DNA from: Haliclystus octoradiatus
Taxonomy: Eukaryota; Cnidaria; Staurozoa; Stauromedusae; Haliclystidae
Assembly (NCBI GenBank): GCA_916610825.1
Contig: OU744451.1
Span: 9,670,989-9,734,988 of the forward strand
DNA: 64,000 nucleotides
Direction: 5' to 3'
Shown here: positions 1 through 11,284 of the stretch, piece after piece
Layout of the letters: every line of letters begins with the position of its first letter
Position numbering within the stretch: position 1 is the stretch's first letter
The notes under the pieces: generated by a model
Seen by the model: the letters and a program-made list of their open reading frames with translations, nothing else
Told to the model about the DNA's origin: nothing
The model's database searches: none
Position numbers and translations under genes: made by a program

Positions 1-921
1 AAAAACAGCAAGATCTACCTTCTGATGTGATGCATTGCTTGTCTGATGATGTTTTATCCGATTATTACTATATCTGATTGTGAAATATATGCAGTAATTT
101 CTCCTAAGTAAATATTTGTTGAGTTCATAAACAGTTCATGATCTTTACAAGTCACTCAATCTACTGTTCATTAACACCATGTAAACAGTTCATGAACAGT
201 CCATGATCTAGTCCATGAGCATTACATGGCCTGTTTTCTATGGATTTTTCCATGAACTGTTTATGTACTTTCTATGAATTTATGCACACTGTCCATGCAT
301 TCATGAACAATTATGGAAATTTGCTCATTTAGTGTTAATGAACTGTTTTCACAGGGTTTACAGTCCAATTCTTATTTACTTGAATTTTTCATGCTGGTAG
401 ATGGTATCTACCTTCAGGACCATTCCTACATTATGGGTGTTGCTGTTGGGCGGTGCATAACAAATTGGTATTGAATCTAGCTTAAGTCTGAAAATTACAG
501 TGCAATGTTTGAGCTGTAATTCAGACTTATAGGGCCTACAGTGATTCTTGACTAATGTATTGGAAATTTAGTTGCATCTTTAATTCATGAGGATTTTTCA
601 TTTCAGTTATAAATTTGTCCAGTCCATATTCCTGTTTGAAAGTTCCTGGGACGACATTGTCTATCTAAGTTTGGGCTTCCAAAACTCGCAGTCCGTCTTA
701 TAGATTCAAAATTAGCAAGCATATCACAATGTTAGCTAGCGTGACATTGTATCATCTAGGTATTTGAACTTGAAACATTTTAATTAAATTTTTAAGCAAG
801 TGCCTTTGATAAAAAAGGTAAATTCTTCCTGAGTTATTAAGTATACTACAACTACAAGAGAGCACTATAAACAGGGGTCGGTTTTCTATAGTCGTTATCA
901 TTTTATTTTTATGTTTTCCAG
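1..921. other. Intron or 5' flank of the MFS gene; CATGAAC-rich patch
   Basis: No convincing exon was found. Because the first visible transporter exon begins with an acceptor, most of this stretch is probably intron. Positions about 125-355 are dense in the self-complementary words TTCATGAAC and CCATG (for example AACAGTTCATGAACAG near 184), so the patch is a short-motif cluster. Confidence 0.4.
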
Positions 922-2174
922 GGGCGGATAGCAGATAAATATGATAGAAAACGTGTTTTGGTGTTTTGTTTATTGGCAACGGCTGTTGGATATGTAATGC
1001 TTGGCATGGCTGACACTATCTTTTTGTTAATGTTAGCAAGAATACCATCAGGTCAGTGAAATATTCCCTATATATTGAATTGGTCTATATGTGCTACACT
1101 GTGTAAATTATGTTGCATAGTTATTGCCACAGTCAGTTTTAAGTAACAATAATTAATATCTGATATCTGGCTAATACCAGTTCTCTCTTACTTTGTATTT
1201 ATTTTGACTTGTTAGGTATTTTCAAGCAAACACAGGGCTTAGCCAAGGTTTATCTGACTGATGCCACAGAACCACATGAAAGAACGGCTGCATTTGGCTC
1301 CTTCAATTCATGCGCAAGTCTTGGCTTCATTATTGGACCAATAATTGGTGGTAATCTAGCAATGTTAGATAATGGTTTCATGCTTGTTAGTATTGTATCT
1401 GCTACTATATTTATTTTGAATGGCCTTTTTGTTAATTTTGCATTTGCAAGTCAGAATGAAATTGCTGAATTGTTACATGTCTCACCAAAAGAAAAAGCCT
1501 CAATTAACGACGTAGGCAAGATTGATCCCTCACAAGTTGTTGCGGAAGAAAAGATAAATAGTAATTGGCTTAATGACATGAAGTCAATTGACTGGCATAG
1601 TTTATTTGATGTATTCATAATACGTTTTCTGTTAAGTTTTTCAATGATTCTATTTCGAAGCAGCTTTACTGTTATCCTTGAATATCGTTACAATTCAACG
1701 CCACGTTTCAATGGCTATTTATTATCATTAAATGGTGTTGTTGCTGCAATATCAGGGATATTAGTTGGTAAGATTGGACAATATTTCTCATCACTAAAAC
1801 AACTTCATTGTGCATTCTCGATGTTAATGGTTATATCATTAATAAGTATGACATTTGCACCTACAATCTGGATTATTGTCTTCTCGTTAATTCCATTATG
1901 TATAGCTACATCTGTTTTAAGAGTAACAAATTCTACATCTCTTTATAAGAAATGTTCAAGCAAAGAAAGAGGATTTCTTACTGGATTAGGAGACTCGTTA
2001 ACCTCTGTTGCACGAATGCTTGCTCCGATATTAGGTGGTTTTGCACAAGATTACTCCGATTATGGTTCTGGTACTATTAGTTGTGCATTAGCTGGTGTAG
2101 CTACTATAATCGCATTACTGTCGGATTTTGGAACTGGAAATCATAAATCTACCAAAGAGAATAAGGTGGATTAG
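922..2174 (+). CDS. MFS transporter, MFSD9/MFSD10-like, 3' part (two exons)
   Basis: Two exons can be joined. Exon A (922-1051) follows a cag acceptor and ends at a gt donor in phase 1. Exon B (1216-2174) follows ttag and reads to a TAG stop. Exon A carries the MFS motif A (GRIADKYDRKR), which normally lies between helices 2 and 3, then a hydrophobic helix ending in RIPSG. Exon B starts IFKQTQG and holds the rest of the N-half (GFIIGPIIGG), a hydrophilic central loop of about 60 residues, and six more helices, the last near GTISCALAGVATIIALLS. The RxPxGIFKxT...D start of exon B and the overall order fit the MFSD9/MFSD10 (tetracycline-resistance-like) group of organellar or plasma-membrane transporters. 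The substrate is unknown. Exons for helices 1-2 must lie upstream, probably outside the window. The reading frame is intact. The family is fairly sure, the subfamily less so. Confidence 0.85.
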
Positions 2175-2406
2175 AGAAATTGGCAATTGCAACTCAACAT
2201 TTTATGGATTGGAAATATTTTGAGTTTCATTCATTGATTATTCCAAGAGATTGTATGATTTGTTGATTTCACATTTCCTGATTCATGAATATATTTCTAC
2301 AAGCTCACACACATGCCATGTCATCAAAATTTACATGAGGATTTTAGTTGATGTAAATAGATGATTAGGGTAGCTTTATAAATTTATCTTAACGCATTCG
2401 ATAACA

Positions 2407-2412
2407 AATAAA
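2407..2412 (+). terminator. AATAAA poly(A) signal of the MFS gene
   Basis: An AATAAA lies about 235 bases past the transporter stop codon, in AT-rich sequence. It is a reasonable candidate for the 3' end of that transcript. The next 1.7 kb shows no coding sequence. Confidence 0.45.
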
Positions 2413-2419
2413 TTATTTT

Positions 2420-4220
2420 GAACACAATACACCAATGTTTGAAAACAATAGACAGGAGGGCGGATATATCAGAGCTTCCATCATCATCTCCGCAGTCAGA
2501 TAGATCGATGGGTAAATACATAGGTGTGTATTATTTACAATGTAATTTATTAAAAATGATTGATAAATTAATTTACATTATATAACAACACATTTTGTCA
2601 AACCTTGAGCTTGAATAATATGTGTTTGGAGACATAAAGTTTGAAATAATAGTAGTCAGATTTCATATCTATATATCGTTTACAAGATTGCAAGCTTTCC
2701 AATTTTTGTTGGACATGATTGTTTACAGTAATGTAGTATAGAGTCTTGCACGTGGAACGTAGTAATACGTTGTTAATTATCGCATGGCATCATTGCAGCA
2801 GAGGTGTTCGTATGCTTTAATTTGAGAGTCCAACATGGGTCCGAACAATATAGATCTGAATCTAGGTTCGGGCTAAAATATTGTTTATAGTATAGGATCT
2901 GAAATGGACCCGAATTATATAAGGTTCCATCCCTTCCAACGACCTCATATTAAGGGTCCACATCACTCTTGTGAGTGGGTTTCTGGAATTTAGACTAACG
3001 AGTTTTCTTACAAGAAACGATGCCTCATTTATGATAAGGATTTAGAGTTTGTTGTTAGAGAACGAGTGGATCTAAATTTCAGTGAGCCCTGAACAATAGT
3101 GATGTAATCATTTTAATAATCACGTAACATGTTCTTTGTCTGGAATTTCGATTTCACTATAAAACAATGCATTTATTCTAATTTCATGGGTCATTAGTTT
3201 TTAATTAAATATTACTTCAATAAACTTCTTGAAACATCATTACAAAATATCAAAACCAGAAAGCAAATAGATGCTGTTGCATTTGATGTTTTCACAGCCA
3301 CCACAGAAGTCATTTACAATGTAAGCTTTAAGTAGTTACAATGTAACAATATCGGTTGGTATGAAGCTCGGTATGAAGGAAATTGATAAAAAATATAAGA
3401 ACTACATCGTTCGAAAACTTTTAGTAAAACATTTCAATATAATATTCTGGATTAGGCTATCAGATGCGGGATTATTCATCGACATTCTTTTTATATTTAA
3501 TAAAACTTCTTCATTTATCATACTAGATTTTATTTGAAACTAAAGAAATAATTAAATTTGGTGACACATTAGATCCACATTTTTTAAATCGGAACCAATT
3601 TTCAAAATTGCTTCTTCTTGCTCCCATGGGTACAAAGTTATCATAATCGCTTCTAAAAAGGAAATAAAATATAACGAACATATATTTGTTTGAAAGGACT
3701 GTGTGGCTTAGGTACATAATCATATAAAGATACAGCCAGATAAGGAAAGTGGTTTATGCAGAATCTATTTAAGATTAGATCTGAATGATTGTTTCAATTT
3801 CATTGTGTGATCAAATGTTGTTGTTGCCCAAGGATAAAAAACACAACATGTTAACACACCTTGGATAAATGAAACAACAGGTAATTTTAAATAATATTCT
3901 TCAAATTCAAATTGTAATATCATATGCTTTTAATCCTACCAAGGACAGAATAACATCAACTATCTTAGTGTTTACTCTATATACAGCGCACTTAAATTAC
4001 TATCAGCCATGTCTTGTTTTCGATATGTTTTGTGAATTTCACCAAGTGATTGGTCTAATGGGACATTTGTAGAACATAGTATTGTTCCTATTTATAACTT
4101 TACTGTTTCAGCCAATGTAAAATCTATCCCGTATACCCAATAATAGTAAAATGTACTTCCCTCTATTTATCTTTAGGTGTTGAATTTTTTGTTGTAGTAA
4201 TGCTATTCAAATGCTATTGT
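2420..4220. other. Intergenic, no gene seen
   Basis: AT-rich sequence with only short random open frames. A stretch at about 2,830-2,940 has alternating GGTTCGGG / GGATCTGAA / GGACCCGAA words that recur in inverted form near 59,815-59,890. This suggests copies of one old dispersed repeat. Confidence 0.4.
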
Positions 4221-4394
4221 AAATCAATCATTTCTACTATTTCTATATTCTACCCGAAATTTAATTAAAATAGACACAAGCAACATGTTAATATGTGAAA
4301 TGATTGATATTTGTTTGAATTTTAAAAGATATTTTATGCAATCAGGAGCTACATTCAATATCGCATTGCAAATACTCTTTGAGTATCTGTTCTT

Positions 4395-4610
4395 GCCACA
4401 CTTTATTTTACCATGATGCAAGCTGTATACAAACAATTCGTGATCCGGTTGGAGATCTTTATCCAAATGATCATCACTATAGGGAAAGCGAATATCAACT
4501 ACGGAGTCGGATTGGGAACGTACCTTGAACATATGTAGGATTACGTCAGATAAACCTTCAGCACGTTTCCATGTGCACGGTATCGCGATGTTGTCACTGT
4601 TGGCAAACAT
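4395..4610 (-). CDS. Possible exon of an unrecognised gene
   Basis: The minus strand is open for 128 codons (4,610-4,224). The portion to about 4,415 has protein-like composition (IPCTWKRAEGLSDVILHMF, then SDDHLDKDLQPDHELFVYSL) and is followed by a plausible donor (CATG|gtaaaa). A possible acceptor (ccaacag) lies a few codons inside the start. Past the donor the frame becomes low-complexity and looks like intron. I do not recognise the family, and no partner exon is identified, so it may be chance. Confidence 0.25.
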
Positions 4611-4639
4611 GTGACATTTAGAAGCTTTTTTGTTTGTTT

Positions 4640-5500
4640 TAATTCAAATCCCAGTACTGTAGGTAAAACCTAGAAGAAAATGTGATCTAACGTATCGTTG
4701 CGTAGAAGGGTTCACTCGTTATTCAAAGAAAATCAACAAACTTTAATGTATCATCAAGGGCTGTCCCATTGGTAGACATACGCATAATGCAGGGAATAAG
4801 TCCCGCTTACCACTTGTCAAATTGCAGCGTATCAAAGAGAGACTAATAGATCAGTCAAGATATTAATTAATGTATTGCAAAATTTGTTGGAAATATTTTC
4901 TTTGCTTACATATTTAACGCAGCAGCTCACCTGAAATTCAACACCTTTCATAGTAACATTCTATGAATAAATTTGCATAAATTCTTTTTAGTAATTAAAA
5001 GTTTCTTCGAAAACCATTTTAGTATGAAAGATAGCGATAAAAAATCACGATAAAATTCATTTTGTTAAAGTAATTATTCCAAAGTAAATGATTACGACAA
5101 GAAAATACTAGGAGGATCATTGCAACGTTTTGAGTTACCAATGTAATTCATTTTCAAGCTAGAAAGAAGATTATAAATTTTTACACGAGCTACTCCTTAA
5201 TTCACTTCAACTATATATTCTACCCCCTTTTCCGAATCTTTTCTCTATACCTTTTTTTAAACATTATACCTAAAACATCCCAATTTACTGATATGAAATC
5301 TTGGTTATGTATTAATCTATAAATATTAACTGTATGTTTATCCATACGTATTAATTATATACCTGAATATAAATAATAGAAATAGAAATATAAAATAATC
5401 AAACGTGCTCCAATAAAGAGGCAAAAATTGCTTCTGGGGTTTGGTCAACCATGTTGAATTATATAAATTGTAAACATACTAATTAAACAACTTATGTGTT
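4640..5500. other. Intergenic, no gene seen
   Basis: Very AT-rich sequence without a supportable open frame or repeat. Confidence 0.4.
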
Positions 5501-5505
5501 TTATT

Positions 5506-5697
5506 AAACAAATAGTTCATACTTTCCTTGAACTATGCTCTGATAGCACCACGAGAGGCACGTAAGGAGAAAACGAGAAGGCATCAGAAAATTATGAGCC
5601 GCCTCGGCGAGTAATTTTCGTCTTCGAGTTTTCTCCTGAAGTGACTCGAGTGGTGCTATCAGAGCATAGTTTACGGAAAGTATGAACTATTTGGTTT
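5506..5697. repeat. Foldback (palindromic) element, ~190 bp
   Basis: The two halves are inverted copies. The outer arms read AAATAGTTCATACTTTCC on the left and GGAAAGTATGAACTATTT on the right. Inside them, ATGCTCTGATAGCACCAC pairs with GTGGTGCTATCAGAGCAT, and a GAGAAAACGAGAAG / CTTCGAGTTTTCTC pair closes on a GC-rich centre (GCCGCCTCGGCG). The structure is a MITE or foldback element with no coding capacity. Superfamily unknown. Confidence 0.8.
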
Positions 5698-6003
5698 AGA
5701 ACATAGCCAGCCCCGAGTTGTGACTGTTAGGGACGTTTTTTCAGAGCATTTTCTGATCTTTCAATCCATGATCAAGTATGTAATTCTCCTATTTTCGTGA
5801 CGTCACAGGAAGAAAGCTGAGTCGAGAGCTGCACGCTTGCCTTTTTTAATTCAACTAAAAGCTTCGAGGAAAAATTGATATCGAGAAATATATATTTCTC
5901 TTCTTGATATTAAAAGAATGGATGCTTAACATCGTTTTCTTACATATACATAGTCATGGATTCTTATCTTTGAACAATATTTTCTATTTTTTATGCGTGT
6001 TAT

Positions 6004-6210
6004 TGATGAAATAGACTTGTTTGTAATAAAACAACGTTATTTATTGATGAGTAAACATAAGACATTTAGCCAACATGGCGGACATTAAAAGTAAAAGTAT
6101 AAAGCTAAAAAAGACAAGAGCACATGTCATGAACACTACTGAGCATGTGCAATAAACTAATTGTCACCACTATAACTATAACACGCAATTATACAATAGG
6201 TGTTTCATCA
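6004..6210 (-). repeat. Copia 3' LTR (207 bp)
   Basis: Same length and sequence as the LTR at 10,373-10,579. On the minus strand it is preceded by a purine-rich tract (AAGAAGGTG, about 6,211-6,219). Confidence 0.93.
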
Positions 6211-6217
6211 CACCTTC

Positions 6218-7681
6218 TTAATTGTTTGTTTTTGTTAAGCCATATTGTTCACGTAAGATCTCGAACTGCTGTGCAGGAATTGGTTTTGTAAGGTTATCAG
6301 CAATCATGTCTTTCGTGTTGCAATACACTATATCAATTTCTCCTTTTTCTTGCTTTTCTCTCGTGAAATGATACTTGGTAGCAACATGTTTGATTTTGGG
6401 ATGGTTAACCGGATCACTTGATATTTTGATAGTTGATTGATTGTCTTCGAATACTACTGTGGATTTATTCTGTTTTTCATGCAAATCTTCTAGCAAACGA
6501 CGAAGCCACACACACTCCTGAACAGTAGAATAAACAGCCATGTACTCTGCTTCTGCGGTAGACTGTGCAACGCAGGTTTGCTTTTTGCTTTTCCATGAGA
6601 TAGCACCACCGTTCTTCAGCAAAACATACCTGGAGGTTGATTTCCTGTCATCCAAATCTCCTGCGAAATCAGCATCAGAGTATGCAATTAAATTTGAGTT
6701 TCCTTCCAACTTATAAAGTATGCCTAGTTGTTTTGTACCTTGGATGTAACGAAAAATGGGCTTTACCATTGTCCAATGACCAGTTGTAGGATTAGAGGAA
6801 TATTGTGCCAGCTTATGTACACTTTGTGATAAATCGGGTCTTGTTCCAGCAGCAAGATACATCAAACTCCCGATGGCTGACTGGTACGTTTTGACATCAA
6901 ATTTTTCACCATCCTCTGTTGCTTTCTTTGGTTTAGCCGTTGTCTCCATAGGGGTAGCTACTGGATGACAATTTTCCATTTTGAATCTTTCAAGAACATT
7001 GTTGGCGTATTTTTCTTGTCCAATCCATACAGCACCATTAGATTGGTGAACTTTGACACCTAAGAAGTAATGAAGGTGTCCCATATCTTTTACTGTGAAT
7101 TTCTTTTTTAATAAATCCTTGGCTTTGATTATTACTGATGATTTCTTTGATGCAATGATGATATCATCAACATAAACAGCGAGAAATACCAAATCACTAT
7201 TAACTTTTCCAATATAGATACACGGATCTGCTGAAGACTGAACAAATGGCATGTTTGTAAGTTGGTTATGTAGAACTTCGTTCCAACATCGAGGTGATTG
7301 CTTTAAGCCATAGAGCGATCGCTTCAACTTGCACACAAGGTTTTCTTCTCCAGGTTTAACAAAGCCATCTGGTTGCTTCATGAATATTTCTTCATCAATT
7401 TGGCCATTTAAAAAGGCTGTTTCCACATCCATTTGGTGAAGTTCCATGTCGTACTGTACTGCCATACTGATCAGAGTGCGAATTGATTCCCAACGAACAA
7501 CAGAAGCAAACACTTGGAAGTAATCTTCTCCAAATACTTGATTGTAGCCTTGTGCAACCAGACGTGCTTCATATCTTTCAATGTTTCCCACTTCATCATG
7601 CTTGACTTTAAACACCCATCGACTCCCTATCACTTTTTTGTCTTTTGGCGGTAACACTAACTCCCAAGTTTGATGCTCCAA
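6218..7681 (-). CDS. Copia reverse transcriptase / RNase H (second open frame)
   Basis: 487 codons, in a different frame from the upstream Gag-protease-integrase frame. Protein-like sequence in this frame in fact continues upstream across 7,681 to about 7,900, so the two frames are one polyprotein split by a one-base shift. RT starts with the WELV..P.K..I..RWVFK.K pattern. It has the catalytic YVDD at 170-173 and the SLYGLKQSPR motif. The RNase H domain carries AYSDADFAGD, STAEAEY and EDNQS acidic motifs. It ends two codons before the purine tract and 3' LTR. All catalytic motifs are intact. Confidence 0.92.
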   Translation of the reverse strand: MEHQTWELVLPPKDKKVIGSRWVFKVKHDEVGNIERYEARLVAQGYNQVFGEDYFQVFASVVRWESIRTLISMAVQYDMELHQMDVETAFLNGQIDEEIFMKQPDGFVKPGEENLVCKLKRSLYGLKQSPRCWNEVLHNQLTNMPFVQSSADPCIYIGKVNSDLVFLAVYVDDIIIASKKSSVIIKAKDLLKKKFTVKDMGHLHYFLGVKVHQSNGAVWIGQEKYANNVLERFKMENCHPVATPMETTAKPKKATEDGEKFDVKTYQSAIGSLMYLAAGTRPDLSQSVHKLAQYSSNPTTGHWTMVKPIFRYIQGTKQLGILYKLEGNSNLIAYSDADFAGDLDDRKSTSRYVLLKNGGAISWKSKKQTCVAQSTAEAEYMAVYSTVQECVWLRRLLEDLHEKQNKSTVVFEDNQSTIKISSDPVNHPKIKHVATKYHFTREKQEKGEIDIVYCNTKDMIADNLTKPIPAQQFEILREQYGLTKTNN

Positions 7682-7800
7682 TAGTGAATTATACTCCTTT
7701 TGTGCGGCTGCCTGCCAGTACTCTTTTGACCCAGAATTGATAGCTTGCTTCCAAGTCTTAGGTTCATCGACCTGGATGTCAGTTAATGTACTTGAGGCAT

Positions 7801-10197
7801 TTACCCATTCACCATATCTATCAGGACTAACACCTTGAGTCGTGCGGTCTGAACGTCGTTGAACTGGTTCCTCGATGGCATCATTGTTCTGTAAGTTCCC
7901 TCGCTGTGGTCTTCAACGGGTAACTGTTCTTCTTCATCTTCTTCCTCGTCAGCAGTGACATGCAGTGTCTCAGCACTTGTCTGATCTTCCTCTGATGCTC
8001 TTTGACCAGGAAAGGTAAATTCATTAAAGATAACATCTCTTCTGACGATCAGCATCCGACGATCCAAACTCCAGAGGCGATATGCTTTTGAGCAAGTACT
8101 ATACCCAAAAAATATACATTTTTCAGTCTTCTTGTCTAATTTCTTTCGTTGTTTTTTTGGAATATGAGCATAACAAATACAACCAAATACTCTCAAGTGT
8201 TTTACAGAAGGCTTTGTTCCCCACCAGGCTTCATATGGTGTTTGATTATCAAGAGATATGGTAGGACTTCTGTTTTTTAGGTATGTTGCGTTTGCAATAG
8301 CTTCTGCCCACCATTTCTTTGCCAATCCAGTATTTCCAAGAATGGCACGCACCTTTTCTACCAAGGTTCGATTTAACCTTTCTGCGACTCCGTTTTGTGG
8401 ACTTCCATCTGCCGTTGATAGTTGATGTTGGATTCCCTGTTTCTGAAGGAAATCCTTAAATTCCTTGGAGAGATATTCACCACCTCTGTCAGATCGAATA
8501 CTAATCACTTGTAAACCTGTTTCACGCTCTACCTTCAATCCAGTTGACCATTCTAACATTTTAACCAGCTCCTTAAACTTGTTAAACACCTCTGATTTAT
8601 GTTGCAGGAATCTAACCCAGGAAAAACGAGTGAAATCTTCTGTGAAGGTTACAAAGTACTTATGGCCACCATTTGATTGAGGGGTGATAGGACCACACAC
8701 ATCAGTGTGAATTAGTTCTAGTTGACGTGATGCGCGTGTATCTGAACGTAAAGGATAAGGCAGTTGATGAGATTTACCCTCAACACAAGGTTCACAGAAT
8801 GACAAGCTGTTGTTGTCTATGTCCATGCCGCTAACCATATCTTTTGCTTTCAATTTTTTAAGATTTTGCTCTCCTAAATGCCCAAAGCGTTGGTGCCACA
8901 AGTCAATAGATGTGAGAGCAGTACTTGATACCTTTTTAATTGTCTCCGTGTTTTTATTAAATTCACAATTTAACGTGTAAACTCCTGCATCAGCCGATCC
9001 AGTTGCAAGTATATTGCCATCATTGTCATTGACCCACGCTCTGTCCTGTCCAAGTGTGATTGTTTTCATACCATCTGCTGTGGCTGCTCGAACCGAGAAT
9101 AATGTATATTTGATCTTCGGAACATACAAACAGTTGCTCATGGTAGCAGGACGCTGGTGCCCTTCACTATCAATAAGCTGTAATGATATTGTTCCTATAG
9201 CAGTACCAAGTAGTATTGAGCCATCACCTAAAATAACGTTCTCAGGTACATCAATATTTTGAATTTTGCTAAAAAGCTCCTTCTGCCCTGACATGTGTCT
9301 AGAGGCACCAGAATCCATGACAACTATCGGCTTTACAGTCTTTATAGAAGATGAAATAAAGCTCACATTTGATTTAGGCTGACTGACATAATTGGAATAA
9401 GAAGCACCTCCAGTTTGATCTTCTTTCTTCTTGTTCAGGTAAGTAGGACATTCCCTCTTCACATGACCCTCTCCACCACATCCATAACATCTTAAAGTCT
9501 GCTCTTTAGTTTTCCGTCCTTGGAAACCAGTCTTCTTTGAACCACTTGAAAAATAGGCTGCCTCTGGTTCTTCTTCCTCTTTTAGGGCACTGCGTTTAAA
9601 ATTTTCAACAAAATCTACAAGTTGCTTCATTGATAGTGTCCCTGCTGCAAGCTGTGTAGTTAAAGAAGTATATAACGGCTTGTATGAGTCTGGTAGCAAT
9701 GCAAGTGTTGTCATACATTGTTGTTTTTCAGGAATAGCCTCTCCGATAACAGATAGTTGTTCATATAAACTCAAGCGCTTTCTCAACCAAACTCCAGGCT
9801 CTTGCTTTTCTGACAGAGTTAGGTTTACAAGCTGTTGCTGAATATTAAAAATGTTAAATGCTGATTTTGACTCAAAATGTTCAATCAGACTTTTCCACAC
9901 AACGTGAGGATCACTTGGGTGACTTGGTATCAGATGATTAAGTTTTTCTGAAATTGCAGGAACAAGTAATCCAATAGCTTTCGCCTGCTTCTTTTTAAAA
10001 GTAACCTTCTCTTTCTGATAATTTGCAACTGCAGCTTCACTTGCATCATCTGGAGCAGCATCTGGTAAAACTTCAGAAACATCCACAACTCCCCACAGAT
10101 CATCTTTAAGTAAAATAGCAAAGATAACTTTGTTCCAATATGCCCAATTACTGTCTATTAAAAGAGGAACAGCTGCTCTACTACTATGTTCAGTCAT
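7801..10197 (-). CDS. Copia Gag-protease-integrase polyprotein (first open frame)
   Basis: The frame is open from 10,242; the likely initiator is the second Met at 10,197 (MTEHSSRAAV). Numbered from 10,242, an N-terminal Gag domain (DUF4219/UBN2-like pattern, about 20-230) is followed by a CCHC knuckle (CYGCGGEGHVKREC, 252-265). The aspartic protease has DSGA at 310-313. The integrase zinc-binding motif is H450/H454/C483/C486 and the catalytic triad is D514, D585, E621 with 35 residues between the last two. A GKxP-like C-terminal region (GTKPSVKHLRVFGCICYAH) follows. The protein encapsidates, cleaves and integrates the element. The frame breaks near 7,900, after an acidic linker. It is continued out of frame by the RT open frame. 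Confidence 0.9.
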   Translation of the reverse strand: MTEHSSRAAVPLLIDSNWAYWNKVIFAILLKDDLWGVVDVSEVLPDAAPDDASEAAVANYQKEKVTFKKKQAKAIGLLVPAISEKLNHLIPSHPSDPHVVWKSLIEHFESKSAFNIFNIQQQLVNLTLSEKQEPGVWLRKRLSLYEQLSVIGEAIPEKQQCMTTLALLPDSYKPLYTSLTTQLAAGTLSMKQLVDFVENFKRSALKEEEEPEAAYFSSGSKKTGFQGRKTKEQTLRCYGCGGEGHVKRECPTYLNKKKEDQTGGASYSNYVSQPKSNVSFISSSIKTVKPIVVMDSGASRHMSGQKELFSKIQNIDVPENVILGDGSILLGTAIGTISLQLIDSEGHQRPATMSNCLYVPKIKYTLFSVRAATADGMKTITLGQDRAWVNDNDGNILATGSADAGVYTLNCEFNKNTETIKKVSSTALTSIDLWHQRFGHLGEQNLKKLKAKDMVSGMDIDNNSLSFCEPCVEGKSHQLPYPLRSDTRASRQLELIHTDVCGPITPQSNGGHKYFVTFTEDFTRFSWVRFLQHKSEVFNKFKELVKMLEWSTGLKVERETGLQVISIRSDRGGEYLSKEFKDFLQKQGIQHQLSTADGSPQNGVAERLNRTLVEKVRAILGNTGLAKKWWAEAIANATYLKNRSPTISLDNQTPYEAWWGTKPSVKHLRVFGCICYAHIPKKQRKKLDKKTEKCIFFGYSTCSKAYRLWSLDRRMLIVRRDVIFNEFTFPGQRASEEDQTSAETLHVTADEEEDEEEQLPVEDHSEGTYRTMMPSRNQFNDVQTARLKVLVLIDMVNG

Positions 10198-10358
10198 GAT
10201 GTATAGGCCTAACAACAAATCCAGTTCACTATAATTGATCAAACTTTCTGATCACTGCAATATTCGGAAATGTAAAACTAAAATGTTATACTACTTTAAA
10301 ACCTTTAAACATTCTTCTTAAATACCAATAAATAAACCAAGAATAGCATTAACATGTT

Positions 10359-10372
10359 CTGGGCCCATAACC
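10359..10372 (-). other. Primer-binding site, initiator tRNA-Met half-molecule type
   Basis: Directly next to the 5' LTR the plus strand reads CTGGGCCCATAACC, the anticodon-arm sequence of initiator tRNA-Met. The element RNA therefore carries its complement GGTTATGGGCCCAG. Drosophila copia is known to prime from an internally cut tRNA(iMet), and this site has the same form. Confidence 0.85.
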
Positions 10373-10579
10373 TGATGAAATAGACTTGTTTGTAATAAAA
10401 CAACGTTATTTATTGATGAGTAAACATAAGACATTTAGCCAACATGGCGGACATTAAAAGTAAAAGTATAAAGCTAAAAAAGACAAGAGCACATGTCATG
10501 AACACTACTGAGCATGTGCAATAAACTAATTGTCACCACTATAACTATAACACGCAATTATACAATAGGTGTTTCATCA
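10373..10579 (-). repeat. Copia 5' LTR (207 bp)
   Basis: Begins TGATGAAATAGAC and ends GTTTCATCA in plus-strand reading. The termini form a short TGATGAAA/TTTCATCA inverted repeat. No difference from the partner LTR was found by eye. Confidence 0.93.
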
Positions 10580-11280
10580 GTTATTCATTATGGAAAACTG
10601 AATTGGAAAACTTAAAATGGAAAGAAAATTTTTCTTACCTATAATTTGAAGAATTTCGTAAAAAGCCGTGAACGTGAAGAAAGAAATTAAACAATGATAG
10701 ATTTATTGACTAAATGTTTGCTAATTGCCTATTTAAAAGAGCAGATTATTGAATTTATGATAACTTTTTAGAATGTTGCTAACCTTCATTTGGAGAAATG
10801 GTTTAATTATTTGAAATTTTAGCGGTTGATTTTGTGCAGCCCTATGTTATGGTTTTGGTAGTTTACGAAAAGCTTATCTTTCTACGCCAGGAATTTAGTT
10901 TTTATATTCATATCTAGGAACTTGCAAAAATTGACCATAAAAGGATGAGGGGATGTATTAATGAAATGAAGCTATGTTATCTTTTGTTTTCACAATCATC
11001 AATACTGTAAAATTTGAGCAAGTTGTTTTGAATTATTAAATTTTTGCAAAATATTTCTATACACTTAAAAAATGTCTGTTTACTAGTTCAGATATTTCAC
11101 CCAGAGCCATTTGATTTATTTTGAACAATTGAGAAACTGCATGAAACAGTACCTCAATGAAATTGTATATGACTCTACAGATATTCACTGTATTTGCTTT
11201 TTACTTTTTATTACTTGCCAGTTTATAATGCCATATTTAAATAATTATCGGTTGTTTTGTAATTTCATAAATTTCTTGAA
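10580..11280. other. Intergenic, no gene seen
   Basis: AT-rich, no supportable frames. Confidence 0.4.
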
Positions 11281-11284
11281 ATCG

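Larger units (their letters stand above)
6004..10579 (-). mobile_element. Complete Ty1/copia LTR retrotransposon
   Basis: A 4,576-bp element bounded by 207-bp LTRs that are identical by eye, flanked by a perfect 5-bp target duplication (GTTAT at 5,999-6,003 and 10,580-10,584). Coding strand is minus: gag, protease, integrase, reverse transcriptase, RNase H, which is the copia order with integrase before RT. The primer site is complementary to the initiator tRNA anticodon arm and a purine tract abuts the 3' LTR. The only visible lesion is one frameshift near 7,900. Identical LTRs imply a recent insertion. Confidence 0.95.

Noticed and set aside
1209..1215. Translation start of the transporter at 1,209
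   Set aside because: These bases are intron before the ttag acceptor. Exon A at 922-1051 joins in phase and supplies the upstream protein.
10359..10372. Initiator tRNA-Met gene
   Set aside because: Only the anticodon-arm segment is present, directly at the copia LTR. It is a primer-binding site.
10373..10390. CTGATGA in the copia LTR as a hammerhead core
   Set aside because: No GAAA with pairable stems follows at a suitable distance.
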